A DNA stretch of 64,000 nucleotides from Mactra quadrangularis (GCA_025267735.1 CM046307.1:1364001-1428000); one strand, 5' to 3'. Counted from the stretch's first letter, positions 49,021 to 61,780 are shown. Translations and numbers: made by a program. Notes: generated by a model not told the origin, from the letters alone.

Positions 49021-50593
49021 CTACGACATGGTGATGTCATATGAATCTACATTTAAAAAATCTAGAGATGTAACATTGCAATTCATTTTTAAAATCTAGT
49101 TAATGAAGCAACGCATCTATTAAATCTTAAACTGGCAGCTTTTTCAGGAGGTGTTCGTGAAATGTGAAATTAAATAATACCAAATTTTAGTTATATTATC
49201 CTGATAAGGAGAATTCTGCAATATGGAAGATGTTTGAAACAATCAGGTCAAGAGCATCTACATACACATGTATGTAACGATAAGTTAGTGGCATATGCTT
49301 ACATTTATATTGTACATGTACTGTTGAAAATAAGTTGTAATGTTAATATTGTCCTTGATGTAGAGCTGATATATATGTATAAACGATAGTACAAGTATTA
49401 ATATACTTTTCTTCTAAATATATAACTTTTTTACATCACACAATTTTCTTAGGGTAAAATAAAGAAAGCTGATGAAGAAACAATATGGATAGAAAAACTT
49501 CAACTTTATTCAGGTTAATATAAACATTTTATTTTGGCAGAACATTTATTGAAGCCTGTCAAAAATGTTTCAATAAATCTATAAACAATGACATTCCAAG
49601 ATAAGAACTATATTTGTACTAGTCAATTCTTGTTTGTTTGCTTGCTTATATATATATATATATATATCTCCTGTCGTTGAACGGTACGATATTCAAATGT
49701 TACTAGAAACACTTGAGGTTCTACAAATAAACTTTAGCAAATATTATGAATACTAAATATATCTTTTCTGAAGCATGATAAAAATGTTATGGTTCCTCAA
49801 ATTTGACAAGAATAATTTATTACATTGGAAGTATGGTTTAATGTTATGTTATAATTAGAAAGCTGCTATAGTCGGTAATGGACCAGTGGTTTTATCGTTT
49901 TACAGTTTTACACACGTTTAACCTTTGCATAAACACCTCTTTCCAAAAATACACGCATCAATTATATAATAACAGGAATGAGCTGACATAGTTTGTGTGT
50001 GTTTTCATGAGGCTTGAAATATTATTTAAAGTTTGATAATTTAGCCAGAATTTTGGTATGGATGTCTACAATACGTAATTTCACATTACATTATTTATCG
50101 TGTTATCTTCGTAAGCTTGGTGTATTAAGGTAACAGTAAGCTTATCCATATAGAATGGGAACGTTTGTAGGCATATCTTTTGTGAATGCAAACCATCGCA
50201 TACAAGTTCAAGTAAAAAGCCAACTATAAACATTGAGTCGAGGTAAACGAAACAAAAATACCATTTCTTGGATTATTCGACAAACAACTTGAAAGCGTAC
50301 ATCTTATTCCAGATGCTGGTTAAAATGATAAATAATACCTAATTAAATAGTGATTTAACTTGTGTGATGCAGAAAGCAGACTAATTACATAAAACTAAAT
50401 TAGGATGGGCATTAATTTGCCTTAATGTATCAATTGAATGATTAAATATCATAAAAACTTTTCACCCTTTCTAATTTATATTTCATTCTATTTTAATCAA
50501 ACACGTAGTACGACTGAAACGACTGGGGCCATCATATTTGTCTTTATTAAGCATAAAAGGATGGTATTCTAGCGGAATTCGCAAATGGGAGAA
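49021..50593. other. A+T-rich DNA with one (TA)n run
   Basis: Nothing coding recognised. (TA)n microsatellite at 49,647-49,668. Confidence 0.55.
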
Positions 50594-51469
50594 ATATCGT
50601 CCCTTGAGCGCAAAAAGTTGTAACTCCCTTTTTGACAATTTTACAGGAGAGACAAAAATATCACCATAAGTTAAATAATTAATAACAGCAAATGATATTT
50701 AAACTTCTGTTTTCAAATAATAAATCAAATTTGTAGATAAATAAATAAAATTGAGAAAGTTGATAGTTAAAGAGATACTTGATAAAGTTTGAGTTAACAC
50801 CTTTTTGCGCTGAAATTCAACACATTTTTCAATAAAAAGGGGTGCAACAAGGTTGTATCTCATTTAAGAGTGTAAATAATTTTTATATTTATATCATTTT
50901 ATTTGAAGTTTTGTCACTATTACATTGGCAAATTATAATATATATGATTGGACATGAAGTAAATAACTTCATATCCAGTTTTTAATCATTGATTAAGGAA
51001 ACTTTTGATTTTGAGCGAAAAATCTAAATATCTTAACCATTTTTCTTAAATAAAGTCATTTGAACTGATAGTTTCAGATACCTTCAATTTTAAATCCACT
51101 GATTAATGTAATGAAATGACTAAGAACATTTTTTTAAAAATTCAATAAAACAGAACCAATACAATGTACTTCTGTTTGTATACCTTAAGACATAATAAAA
51201 GTTTTGTGAATTTAATTAGTATGATGTAAGTAACTGTAGGAAAATAAATTTTCAGAATATACCAAAATGTGAAAAATGTACATTAGTAACTTCACAACAA
51301 ATTACAACTTTGTTCATACTATACTACTAGAATTAAAACCTGAATAAATTTTCATGAGTCTGGACGGGCCCCTCCAAAATGCCCGTCACCAGCCTTGAAA
51401 TTGGTGTTTTAACTGGATTTAGTGAATTTCAAATTAAGAACGTTTCTCCCAGAACAGCCCTTTTTACAT

Positions 51470-52340
51470 CTTTCTCTTCAAAAGATGTCTCGGGGGACAC
51501 AAAGGGGATTTGCCTCCCTTTGTAGCTTGAGTTTGAACGGGATGTAATGCCCATCATTTCCAGAAACAAATGAGGTCATTGAGTGCAGAAAATGGCCCAA
51601 AATGCCAATAAGAAAACACATTTTCACACTATTAAAAGAAATGGTACTTAAGACTTCTTTTTTAGAAAATAATACTGAATAAAGTGCAAATTTTGCATTA
51701 AAAAGGAGCAAAAAATGCATTTTTGCCCTTTTCGCTTTGCTCCATTAATGCCTAGGTAATTTGATTTATTTTGCAAAATGGTCACCCAGGGAATAACTTT
51801 GCCAAGTTTTAGATCTATCATTCAATAAGTAATGAAATTAGAGAGTATTGAACAAGCCCTAGCTTGTTAAGGTGAAAATGGTCACTTCTCACCCATAATG
51901 ACACCATAATGTCGCAGCCAGTAAGTCTAGTTCAATTAATCTAAAAGTTCCTGATTTTTTCATAATTCCTCAATCAAAAGGTGTCTTGGGGCCATCATTA
52001 GTGCCCCACATTACCTGAAACAATCTTGGTCAAAGTGTGCAGAATCATGATTAGATAGAATTTTTCAGTTTCTGAAAGGTACTAGTTCTCATTTTAGGAA
52101 AAATAATTAAATGAAAAGCAAATTAGGGTGAAAAAGACCAAAATTGCATTTTATGCCCTTTTGCACCTCCACAACATTGCTAAGGCAACTGGAATAGGGG
52201 TGTTAAAATGGCTTTTCTGATGGCCAATCACACAGAGAATAACTTTGATAGCTGTACATTTATCAGTAAATTAGGAATGAAATAAGAACATCTTGAAATA
52301 GCCCTTCATGTTTCGGTGAAAAATTGCCCAATTTTCGTAC
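51470..52340 (+). repeat. two diverged copies of an internal repeat of about 450 bp
   Basis: 51,470-51,890 and 51,960-52,340 share the order: AAGATGTCTCGGGGG / AAGGTGTCTTGGGG, a CCCATCAT / CCCACATT segment, GTGCAGAA, a GCAAATT-GCATT stretch, TGCCCTTTT and a closing GGTGAAAA. They lie inside the 2.87-kb element. Confidence 0.65.
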
Positions 52341-53230
52341 CAGTCCCATCCAGTATTGCGTCAAGTACATGTTCTGTAAGGTTTCATAATCGGAATAAAA
52401 TTACAATCGAAGAACGGGAATAATAGGAGAACCCTTTTCGATCAATCATCGATTATATAATCAAAACATTCACTCAGTGTTTTTATTCAGGATTTCCGAA
52501 AATATATGACATGAAGTTGCAATTGTTTAAGTGACTTTGTTTCATACAATAGAATATTAAATCATACATAATCAACCTATAATTATAGTTTTAGTGGTTT
52601 AATAAAAGAATTGATTTTTGGACATTTTTGTTTTATTTTTCGAGAAATGGAACAATACTACATTGTCCAATAGTTGCCAATTCCATGTGGCCGACCAAAA
52701 ATATGTACACAGATAATAATTTACAATAACAGAGTAGTAGTAAAAATGTACCCATCTGACATGGTTTAATTAAGGAGAATTTTCCCCCCATGAAATGTTT
52801 TTTCTTTAGAAATATTAATTAATTAAAACTAGTATCTCATTGTCAATAAAATGAATTTCGACAGAAGCGATAATCGATTATTAAACTTCATAATCGATTG
52901 TCTCCCACTTTTACTGAAACAATTGATTATCTGTTACAATCAATCATCATGAAATGCCTAATGTTCTGTATAGAAAATATTACAAACAGAGTATGTTCAA
53001 ATGTTAATTTCAGTTAATACTTTCATAATGTATAAATTCATCTGAAATAAAATTATATTAATAAATTTTTTTTACATGCCATCGGTTGTGATATACATAG
53101 TTTTTTAAGTGATCACAACATATCTTATATATACAGATGTATTTTTAAGCTTGTTTATTCATATGTAGGTAAACTATATGAGTTACAACCTCATTGTACA
53201 GAAAAAATATCTTTAGTATAGAATAGTTCA

Positions 53231-53272
53231 GCGCAAAAAGGTTGTAACTGGTGAGATACAACCTTTTTGCGC
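53231..53272. repeat. 16-bp-arm hairpin inside the transposon
   Basis: GCGCAAAAAGGTTGTA (53,231-53,246), a 10-bp loop and the perfect complement (53,257-53,272). Two head-to-head copies of the subterminal motif. Confidence 0.9.
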
Positions 53273-53459
53273 TTAACAGATTTCCTAAATTTGAGTTACA
53301 ACCTTTTGACACATTTTGATATTATGGCTTTAAATTTAGACTTTGATCTTCAGACTCAATTATAGTATGTATAAGCACTTGCTGACTGAGAAAATGCAAA
53401 AAAATGTTTTTTGAAAAAAAAAATGGAGTTACAACTTTTTTGCGCTCAAGGGACGATAT

Positions 53460-54692
53460 GGCAATTACATGTTTGTAACATTCTTATTTATCAAGGCTTT
53501 TTTGCACTTACACTACACTCAATGGATTTTTTCTGTGCCTATGGAACGAAAGAATCAACATACAAATGAGATTTGGTGGTTTTGTAGATGACAGAAACGA
53601 TAACTATGGCACGTTCACGTGGCAATTTTGTAGGAAAACTTCAGTAGAGAATGTTTATTTTTATTTACCATTAGCAATGTTAGATTTTTTCTCTGTTTAT
53701 TGGACACTGACAATAAAAGAGGAATATTGATAGTATTGTTCGTTTAGTTTATTTTATAATGAGCATCATTTATTCTTCAACAGGAACGGTGTAACCTTGG
53801 TCAAGAAGAATTGGTGGTTAAAATGTATTTAGTATTATAGAAGAGTAACAATAAGTAGATATTCATACATAAGAAGCGTTTGAAAATCTTTATGAAAATT
53901 AAAAGGCAATGATTGGTATGCATTATCTATGAAATTTAGATTCACCAGTTTTTAAATTATTGAAAGTAATTTTGACATGATGAGTAATTGTATGACATAG
54001 AGAACTAGAAAAAACCGAAACCAATCTTAGATATTTAAAACTTTGTATCACGATTAACTCATAACATAGCAAATAATAAGCAATAAGATGATCAAAACGT
54101 TGTTAACACTTCTCACAGAATTAGGGTTCACCGACTGTCCTGCCAAATTATTATCAGTTGTGCTTATTTACAATATGTTTACGTTTTATGAACATGAGCA
54201 TCATTTATTGCAAGTCTCTAAACTCGCAGGCCATGTTGCTTGTTAGTATTTTCTTCTAGTGTCAGACGCAATTATGCTACAATGAATGGATTTAAAATTA
54301 AGTAAATTTGTTCATACGACTGATCATTAGAAGGCGACCAAAGATTGTTACTACGTATAATTACGTCTCGTAACAGTGATTATGTTCGGCGAATCTAAAG
54401 CAAAATTGATAGTCTAATGTCATTGACAGTAAAACATGCATTAACCACATGGTTCCAAAGAACCATGTATATATTCATGTTCAATCTTAGAAGAAGTCAA
54501 TGAACTTGTTTTATTGTATTTCATTCATGGTGACGTTATCTTCTATCTTTGTGCATGCAATGTGCATTCTGGTATAAATCACCAACGGTAGCTTTCAAAT
54601 CAACTCCTACACATCCGCTAAACGAGTATTTGTTAAAATTTATTACAAATTATCATCGTTTTTTAGCTGTTAGTTTCCGGGGATTCAAAAAG
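53460..54692. other. A+T-rich DNA, nothing recognised
   Basis: Contains only a small hairpin (ACATGGTTC/GAACCATGT at 54,447-54,468). No gene or repeat family seen. Confidence 0.5.
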
Positions 54693-54821
54693 TGTGACAC
54701 GTGCGGTTGCAATAGGTAAATTTGATTGTAGGCATTATTATTGTTATTTGAATTAAACTTATATTATCCAGAAGGTCTGGTTTCACTGCTATGTATATAA
54801 TGTGATAATTATCTTTGATTG

Positions 54822-55115
54822 GAATATTCTGGAAGTTTCCGAATTGTTCTTATTGTTTACAATGTATGCAAAGTTACATGAAACATTCTAGACTGTCCCT
54901 TTTATCATGTAACCAACTTGATTATTCTATAAATTTCCAGAGTGTTCCGTTGTTTTTTTATTGAGACTATTCTATCATTTTCTAGAAAGTTCTGTCATAG
55001 AAGGTTGTGGAACATTGTGGAACACTGTGGAACATTTGGATTTTTCTTATTATGTAATTACAAAGTTGATGATTCTCTAATTTTCTAGAATGTTCTGTCA
55101 GATCAAGTATATAAG
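54822..55115 (+). promoter_or_regulatory. array of heat-shock-element-like sites and TATA box
   Basis: GAATATTCTGGAAGTTTC at 54,822-54,839 (four perfect alternating GAA/TTC units), TTCTAGAAAGTTC at 54,980-54,992 and TTCTAGAATGTTC at 55,083-55,095 (three perfect units each), plus imperfect ones at about 54,886 and 54,935. TATATAAG at 55,108-55,115 follows the last site by 12 bp. This matches the binding pattern known for heat-shock factor. Function inferred from motif, number and placement. Confidence 0.6.
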
Positions 55116-55339
55116 GGTATCTGATCCTGGGTTAACGGTACGCAAAATATTTAGTAAACTTTTAATTAGTCATTCATTTAGAATCATTAGACGTCTACTA
55201 TTTGGGTGTTCATAAATATTACCAGACACAGTGTTAGAATATTTTTTTTTTAATTTCAGCAACTACTAGTTGCTCATTTATTTTCATATAAATGAAATAA
55301 TTATATTTTACATAAATGAATGCATATAATTAAACACAA

Positions 55340-55455
55340 TTGATACATACATACACATACATACACACATACATTATATATACCCATATAATTCACCAAA
55401 AAAATTTATATACAAACATACGCATACTCACACTCACACTCGCACACACACACCT
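55340..55455 (+). repeat. CA/CATA-rich microsatellite
   Basis: Degenerate (CATA)n, then (CACT)n and (CA)n. It creates an artificial open frame on the plus strand. Confidence 0.85.
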
Positions 55456-55736
55456 ATTCCCTTACATATACATAGAGTTTTTTCAACAGCCATTAAGGGC
55501 GGCTATAAGTGGGAGACATTGAGTCAGTAATTTTAAGCGTCTTTATTAAGCATGTGCTGGGAGGATCTCAAACTCAATGTCTCAAATTAGTAAGTATGGT
55601 CATTAATTAAATGGCTTACCAGTGTATGATAATTAGGGAGTTTAGTCAGTTATCTGTCCCTGATATAATCCGAAGCAACTTAATTGGCATGTAGGACCTT
55701 ACAGTTGGAATCCTCGGAATCTTTCATCAAATTCCC

Positions 55737-56030
55737 ATGAAAAAAAGAAATACCAGCCCGATTTTCGAAAGAATTAAGTTACTAAAGTTATTACAAATTA
55801 ACTTTGACAAATTGACGTTGAAAAAAGGAAAGGACAAAATCCGAGCAATCAAATCCATTGAACATACCTATTTGAACAGTATACAGGGGGAAATAACTGA
55901 CCAATGTCCCTTATTAAAGATAAACAGACAAAAAATAAAAAAAATGAAAAAAATGAAAATAAAGGTTTTTGGTGCTAAAGCTACTTATGTTTGTACTGCT
56001 ACTACAGTGTTAGAATATTTGGCTTATTGA
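55737..56030 (+). CDS. 97-codon basic open frame
   Basis: ATG start, 97 codons, Lys-rich (KKRNTSPIFERIKLL at the start, KKMKKMKIKV near residue 70), ending at TGA. It lies 0.6 kb downstream of the TATA box and 0.25 kb upstream of AATAAA, so it would be the only sizeable frame in that transcript. No domain recognised. A-rich composition alone favours Lys/Asn codons, so chance is a real alternative. Confidence 0.25.
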   Translation: MKKRNTSPIFERIKLLKLLQINFDKLTLKKGKDKIRAIKSIEHTYLNSIQGEITDQCPLLKINRQKIKKMKKMKIKVFGAKATYVCTATTVLEYLAY

Positions 56031-56410
56031 ATTCGTATCTATATTTGGATTTAAATAGTGGGAATAGTTGGATAATAAAATTTACATTTAAAATTGGATT
56101 CAAATTTCGGAATACTTATAAAATTGGATAGTTAACAACGCTGGATTTTAATCAAGATCAGTGAACATTGGATTTTAACCAGGATCAGTGAACTGTCGGA
56201 ACTTACGGACTTCAGGTTTTATTTACTATTGTATATTTTATTCTGTTTGAAACTTTTTATACAGTTCTGTAGTTAAATAAACATCGATTAGTTAATTATA
56301 GTTTGTTGCTGGTTTCATTCCTTTTCTGTACCGTAACATCACTATCAAGCTATATTCAGAGGTTGATGTTTTGACCTGGTATTGATTTGTATCTGGTACG
56401 AAACATTACA

Positions 56411-59400
56411 AATAGTGACTGATCATCTTTTCATTAATTGTAATTTTCGCGTTTTGAAGTTCAGGAGAAAACATCAGTGACTCTGTCTTTGGGACTAAAT
56501 ATGACACAGAGTGTGTAATTGCGTGTTTGACACAAATAGGCACAGGAAGGAAATATTATGCTACGTGATTTAAACATGAATACATGGAATGTATGAATAA
56601 CAAAAACGCTATGTTAATTCTAAAACTCCGTCACACTTTACTTGAACTAAAATGTTAACGTGATAATTTTCTTAACTATGCATTTTGATGAAATTCGTAG
56701 TGTTGATACAGATAATACTTTTAAAGCTTAACTTTAGAAAAGTGTTCTAATATCGAATGAAATTTCAATTTCTCTCTGTTCATCAATGCCCGTATGTTTC
56801 CAGAATATGGTAAAATACGTTTAGAAGATACATGCTATCAATTAGAAAAAACCTGTACATTTGACAAACACCATGCAATTTTCAGTGTGAGAAAACAAGC
56901 CATTATTACAGATACTATTTAATGTAATGCCTTTTAGTTTTATCTGACATTCAGTAATTAAATGTTAATATCAATATAAAAGACATTGCCACTCCGGGTA
57001 ATTTTCCTTTAAAGAGCTTTATTGTCCTCAGGATATTTGTGTGAAATTGGTTTGATGCTTCTTAATACTACGCTGTAAAGACACTAAAGACATTGTTCCA
57101 GTTGCTATTACTGCTAGACGAGAAGACAATAAAACAAATTTCCCTTGGTGTCACAAACGTTTTCAAATTATACACGCTTCATTATTTTGGGACATTTGAA
57201 CATTTGAATGGTAGTATTGCGGTGTTTTTTTTTTCAAAAATATGTCCTAACATTCATGTAAATAATAGAATACTTTTTGATTATATCTTCTTGTATCGAT
57301 TTTACAATAATGCATGATTAGAACTGTTGCCCACAGTATTTGAATAAAATTGTGTAAAATTCAATAAAATCGTATTGATAATGGTATTTTTGGCGAATCC
57401 CATTGATTTCACCGCAACAGTTAATATAGTTACAAACTAATGCTCCACGACAATTCATGTCATCTGTAAATTCGAAGTTATTTATCTACCGGCTAATGAT
57501 GACTGAATGTGAAATGTAGTCAAGCCAAGACGTTGTGCAATGTTTGCAACTAATCAGCTAATCAATAAAATACTAAACATGTACCGCACATCTTCGAACA
57601 CAATCAGAAAATTTGAAATACAATGTAGTTTCCTGAACAACTTTAATTTAAATAGAAAATGAACTCGATCAATTATAAAGTCCAAATCAACATATCACAA
57701 AAACCTGGACACTCATGCTAAGAATATATTAAATCAGCATTAATAAACAAACAAAGGAAATTGGTAAACAATCGTAGAAGCCATATTTCTTAAATGTTCA
57801 ACCAGAGAATTTTTTATCCATGTGTGTTATAACACAATGTTACAAACAATGTTAGAATAAAGGTATACAGTACGTGCAAACTTGGTAAACTGATTCGATG
57901 TTCTCATCAATTAACAAACGTTTTATCAATGCAGTGTCTTCTTATGTATTCATGTCTGTTGTATGATTTCAATTTATTACTATGTCTTTAAATTTCCTGG
58001 ATAAAACATCATTAGCTTGGATAAACATTCAACTAAAGAGACACTGATGAAAACTTTCAATATAGTTTCCTGTTTCCTGAGTATTAGGTTAAAAACGTAA
58101 ACGTAAAACAAGGTGGTCGTAATATCACCTTAAACTACATGGAGTTCATTTAATTGATATCAATATAGAAATAGAATTGCGACTGAATGTAGAAGTACCA
58201 GCGCTGCATCATCTAAATAAACGACCAAATTTACAAATATTAAGTAATATCTATCAACTGATGGAAGATATTATAGAAACTATAAAAGCGATACTGCAAG
58301 TTGACCACTACATCATTTTTGTTAAATTCATCTTTGACTTACATTTGATTATGTGAAATAGTAAATATTGGTGGCTTTGGTAAGTGAATCATCTTGCTTC
58401 ATGTATTGAGCCTTCTAACTCGTCATGTTTAAACAATGTTCTCGTTTATCGACACACTGCGTTAAACTCCAGAGCATGAATATGTGAACTAGACTAAGTT
58501 CACACTACGACTTTGTGTCAACATTCATCGTAACAAGTCCTAATTGAATTATATATATTATCATCACCAGACGATCTGAGTCTATTAACGTTGATTCAAC
58601 GTGGAGATTATTGAAAATTAAAGCCTGGTTTCACTTGAAAAAGAGAAATATTTTTGTAGACATGAATAAAGTGATAATTGAAAACCCACTGCCAAGCAGA
58701 CAATAATCTATTGCCTCTAGACAATTTTGGTTTCACGAATGAGGACACCAGTCTAATGTCTAAATGATCTAAACTTTTTCTATATTAGTTCTTTATAAGT
58801 TATTAAAGAATGCTTCCAAGTATTATGGTAACCCAGTTGTTTGAGCTCCTAGTATGTGATTTTAAAACATAAAGACACAAGAAAAATGCATTTACATGTT
58901 GCTGTATACTATTTCAATACTAAAGGTACATTATCTATGTTAAACTATTGAATACTTTAGTAACACTCTTGCTCCTTTTTGATTTTCAATTCTGTATATT
59001 TCTTCCAAAGTCAAGATGGAAAAGAACATGTTCAGTAGAGTAAAGAGAAAGTAATATATCTTAATAATTATTGTCCACAAAACTTGTAAGAGGAGACATC
59101 CCTTAGGATACATGTGAGGTTTACAGCCTTAAATAATGAAGATAATTACACGATTCATCACCGAAATGTCGCCTTAAGTTACAGAGGAAATATCCGCCTT
59201 TTACAGACATCAAATACGACTACCAAATATAAAATAGAAGAAGGACAATGATCTATCGACTTAGTTTAAATAAGGTCACCCTAGGAAATTAGTATCAAGA
59301 AGTGCACAAAAGCTAATTTATTGCTTAAGACATCAAAATAGAATTTGCAAAGCTAACGAGATTTTCTAATACCGTATTATCATGTAAACAATAACGGAGT

Positions 59401-59580
59401 ATAGTCAAATTGTCTCGCAGCTTCTGTCGACATGTTTTATATGTATCGCTTGAAATGGAAATGCATGAATCTTTGATACATTATTTCTACATTTATTTTA
59501 CTAGTCTGTACATTTGTTTGTTTGATTAAACATTAAAACTTATCTCCACAAAGTGATTATCTGAGATTGTTTTGGGCGTT
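56411..59580. other. A+T-rich DNA, no supported gene
   Basis: Short open frames without motifs; no SINE, inverted ends or unit similarity recognised. Confidence 0.5.
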
Positions 59581-61263
59581 TGCCTACCAGTTCTGCGTAC
59601 GTTATGCAAGTAAGTCATTTACTTAAATAATGTTAATATGAATAAACAATTCCATCATGAAAATAATTCTGTGCTAATAAATAGCTATAGTTTAAATAAT
59701 TTGCATTTAATTAAGGCAAAGTTGGTACATCCATCTTGCGTAAGCTAGAATTCGATCAATATTCAAAATTAAATGTAGACAAATGCGAGTATTTTATAAT
59801 TACAATTGCGATTAAATGAGAAAAAATAAGATAACTAAACGACTAAACATTATGACACACTGTCTAAGTAATTTCTTCACGGTCGTTTTAGACTCTCATA
59901 AAACGTATTTTGTTTCCTATTTATTATTGTATTAGGTTTTGTGTTGCAGTCAGTGAAATATATTTCTAGTTTAGAATTCGTGAATTTTATGTTTTGTATC
60001 ATTTCGTTATTAAAACTATTAATTCATTTTTTAGATACAATGTTACATAATTTCGTATATTTAAAGAACTTTATTATTTTACCACCACCGTCAAATTAAT
60101 AACTGTGTGCTTTTTCACTCAATAAAGTGCTGCAACATGCAACATACAACATTATCACAATACCAAGAAATTCAATATCAAAAGCAATATAACGAATAAA
60201 TTGTGCATAATTGTAGAGTTTTCTTTGCAAGTTCAATGAGTAATTTTGACATTGCATGTCACAGAGAACGAAAATAAAATGTGTCAATTATTATGTTTCT
60301 TACACACTACAGTTTTTGTTAACTATCATATTTGTAACAAAAAGGAGCGCGAAAACAAATCAGAAAATACAAGGCTGTGTTGTGTTGCTTGATATGCGTG
60401 TCGTGTCAAAATATATTTTGGAAACGTATATTGCCTATGTAATTTCTTTTTATTTTAATTAAATGGAATAAATTAGTTTCAGACAGCAGACTAATCATGT
60501 AACAGAAACGTAATTGAAGATAAATGTGTCCTAATGACCAACTGTAATGATAAGGTTTCGTGCAGCGTAGCTCGTTTATTTCCTATCAAATATATAGTAT
60601 TTCCTGTAAAAAGGACTGTCTGAGCTTTTAATGTAATGTTTAAAAGTTTTGCACTCGTGCAAGTAATGTGTGCTTGTTATCCATTGCATTGCTATAAAGT
60701 GAACTGAAGACCATTTCTATGGGGAATTTAAATTTTTACCATTTAACGAATGCAAGATCGTATTTGCTGCAAACCGTAATAAGTATTTAAACCAGAAACA
60801 CTGGAAGCAAACAATTTTGTTATATCATTCAAATAAATGTATTGACCTAAATTTCAGGACGAACATTCATACATAAACTGAACATCCATCCTTATTTACT
60901 GTCAGAGATAAATGAGGCTGTAGTAATCACTCTTTAATCTCTAAGTTATGGAACCTTATTTTTTCGGAGTTAGAAAGGTTATTTAAGAACGCGCCGTTCA
61001 TTCGTTTTAGCATATATCGTAAAACATTGACAGATTTACGTAAGACATATTTTCATTTAGTAATATATTAAACTCTAAATACTGATTTATTCTATTTACC
61101 AACCTTAACATGACATGTATACGCATAACATAAATTGTTGATGTTACTTACAAATATGCAATTGTTTTATGTGTGCTTGAAATTACAAAAAGTTCGACAC
61201 GATAAAGACTTCCTGAGTTTGTTTGCCTAGTACAAGGAGAAAAACCCAAGTGGTGAAAAAAAC

Positions 61264-61375
61264 ATGATGAAAATGGCCCAAAATGTGTATTTACTAAAAA
61301 AGATGAACATTGCCCAAAATGTGTATTTACTTAAAATGATGAAAATTGCCCAAAATGTGTATTTACTTAAAATGT
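61264..61375 (+). repeat. 36-bp tandem repeat, three copies
   Basis: GCCCAAAATGTGTATTTAC at 61,276, 61,312 and 61,348, exactly 36 bp apart, inserted within unit D and absent from A-C. Confidence 0.9.
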
Positions 61376-61492
61376 TACTACAGTTGTTTTAACGGTATTT
61401 GATTAATTTGGCATTAACATGCTTGTAATAGTAATGTTGACCCGGCATTAGTTCATTGAATTTTTACATCAGAACATTTCATCAAACATTAA

Positions 61493-61720
61493 TATATGGT
61501 AATAATAAGCATCTAAAGTATATAAGAAATAACTAAATCCTAAGTAACCAAACGAAGAAATTATTTTGATACTTTGTGTCATCACATTATTATAAAGACT
61601 CTGATCTTGACGTTGATTGAAGCAGATAAGGAATAGGATGAATGATTAATCAAATACATAGAGACAAAATGTTTCTTTTGAATATTCATACAACTCTAAG
61701 ATATATAGATATATATATAA
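61493..61720 (-). pseudogene. P module / E5 frame, unit D (open)
   Basis: Minus strand reads MTQSIKIISSFGYLGFSYF and on through LYTLDAYYYH, open despite heavy sequence change and small indels relative to unit C. The upstream acceptor-like AG of unit C is not preserved. Confidence 0.3.
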
Positions 61721-61780
61721 GATATAAATCGAAATATATCCTCCGACTTGCAATAAATCCACATTGAGTGTATCTGGAAT

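Larger units (their letters stand above)
50594..53459. mobile_element. 2.87-kb non-autonomous DNA transposon with about 40-bp terminal inverted repeats
   Basis: Ends: ATATCGTCCCTTGAGCGCAA, then a run with GTTGTAACTCC and a T-tract at the left; the same in reverse complement at 53,420-53,459 with about two mismatches. A motif of the form GCGCAAAAAGGTTGTAACT recurs near both ends, in both orientations (about 50,602, 50,792, 53,231, 53,257, 53,293, 53,427), as expected of transposase-binding sites. No transposase frame remains. The outer ATAT is its own complement, so a TA or ATAT target duplication cannot be separated from the repeat. Superfamily not assigned. Confidence 0.85.
54693..56410 (+). 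mobile_element. possible solo LTR (or small transcription unit)
   Basis: Could begin TGTGACACGTGCGG and end CGAAACATTACA, the TG...CA form of an LTR, flanked by AAAAG and AATAG (4 of 5 matching). Inside, in the order expected for an LTR or a gene: repeated HSE-like sites, TATATAAG at 55,108, a likely start about 30 bp on, and AATAAA at about 56,276 followed by T/G-rich sequence. A pyrimidine tract ending TTTCAG (55,260) could be a splice acceptor. No second LTR, gag or pol is in the window. The boundaries are guesses; a genuine small heat-responsive gene is the alternative. Confidence 0.35.
59580..61780 (+). repeat. unit D: worn partial copy of the 12-kb unit
   Basis: Aligns in order with 39,150-41,030 of unit C: the TCTCATAAAACGT stretch near 59,893, GATATGCGTGTCGTGTC at about 60,391, CAGACAGCAGACTAATCATG near 60,480, GTCAGAGATAAATGAGGCT near 60,901, and the P module at 61,493-61,610 followed by GAGACAAAATGTTTCTTTTG. 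Clearly more diverged than A-C. The left boundary is uncertain and may be as late as 59,820. Confidence 0.7.

Noticed and set aside
51478..51720. 80-codon minus-strand frame
   Set aside because: Lies inside the internal repeat of the non-autonomous transposon; the second copy of that repeat does not keep it open.
55340..55522. Plus-strand frame rich in Thr, Tyr, His and Ile
   Set aside because: Translation of a CA/CATA microsatellite.
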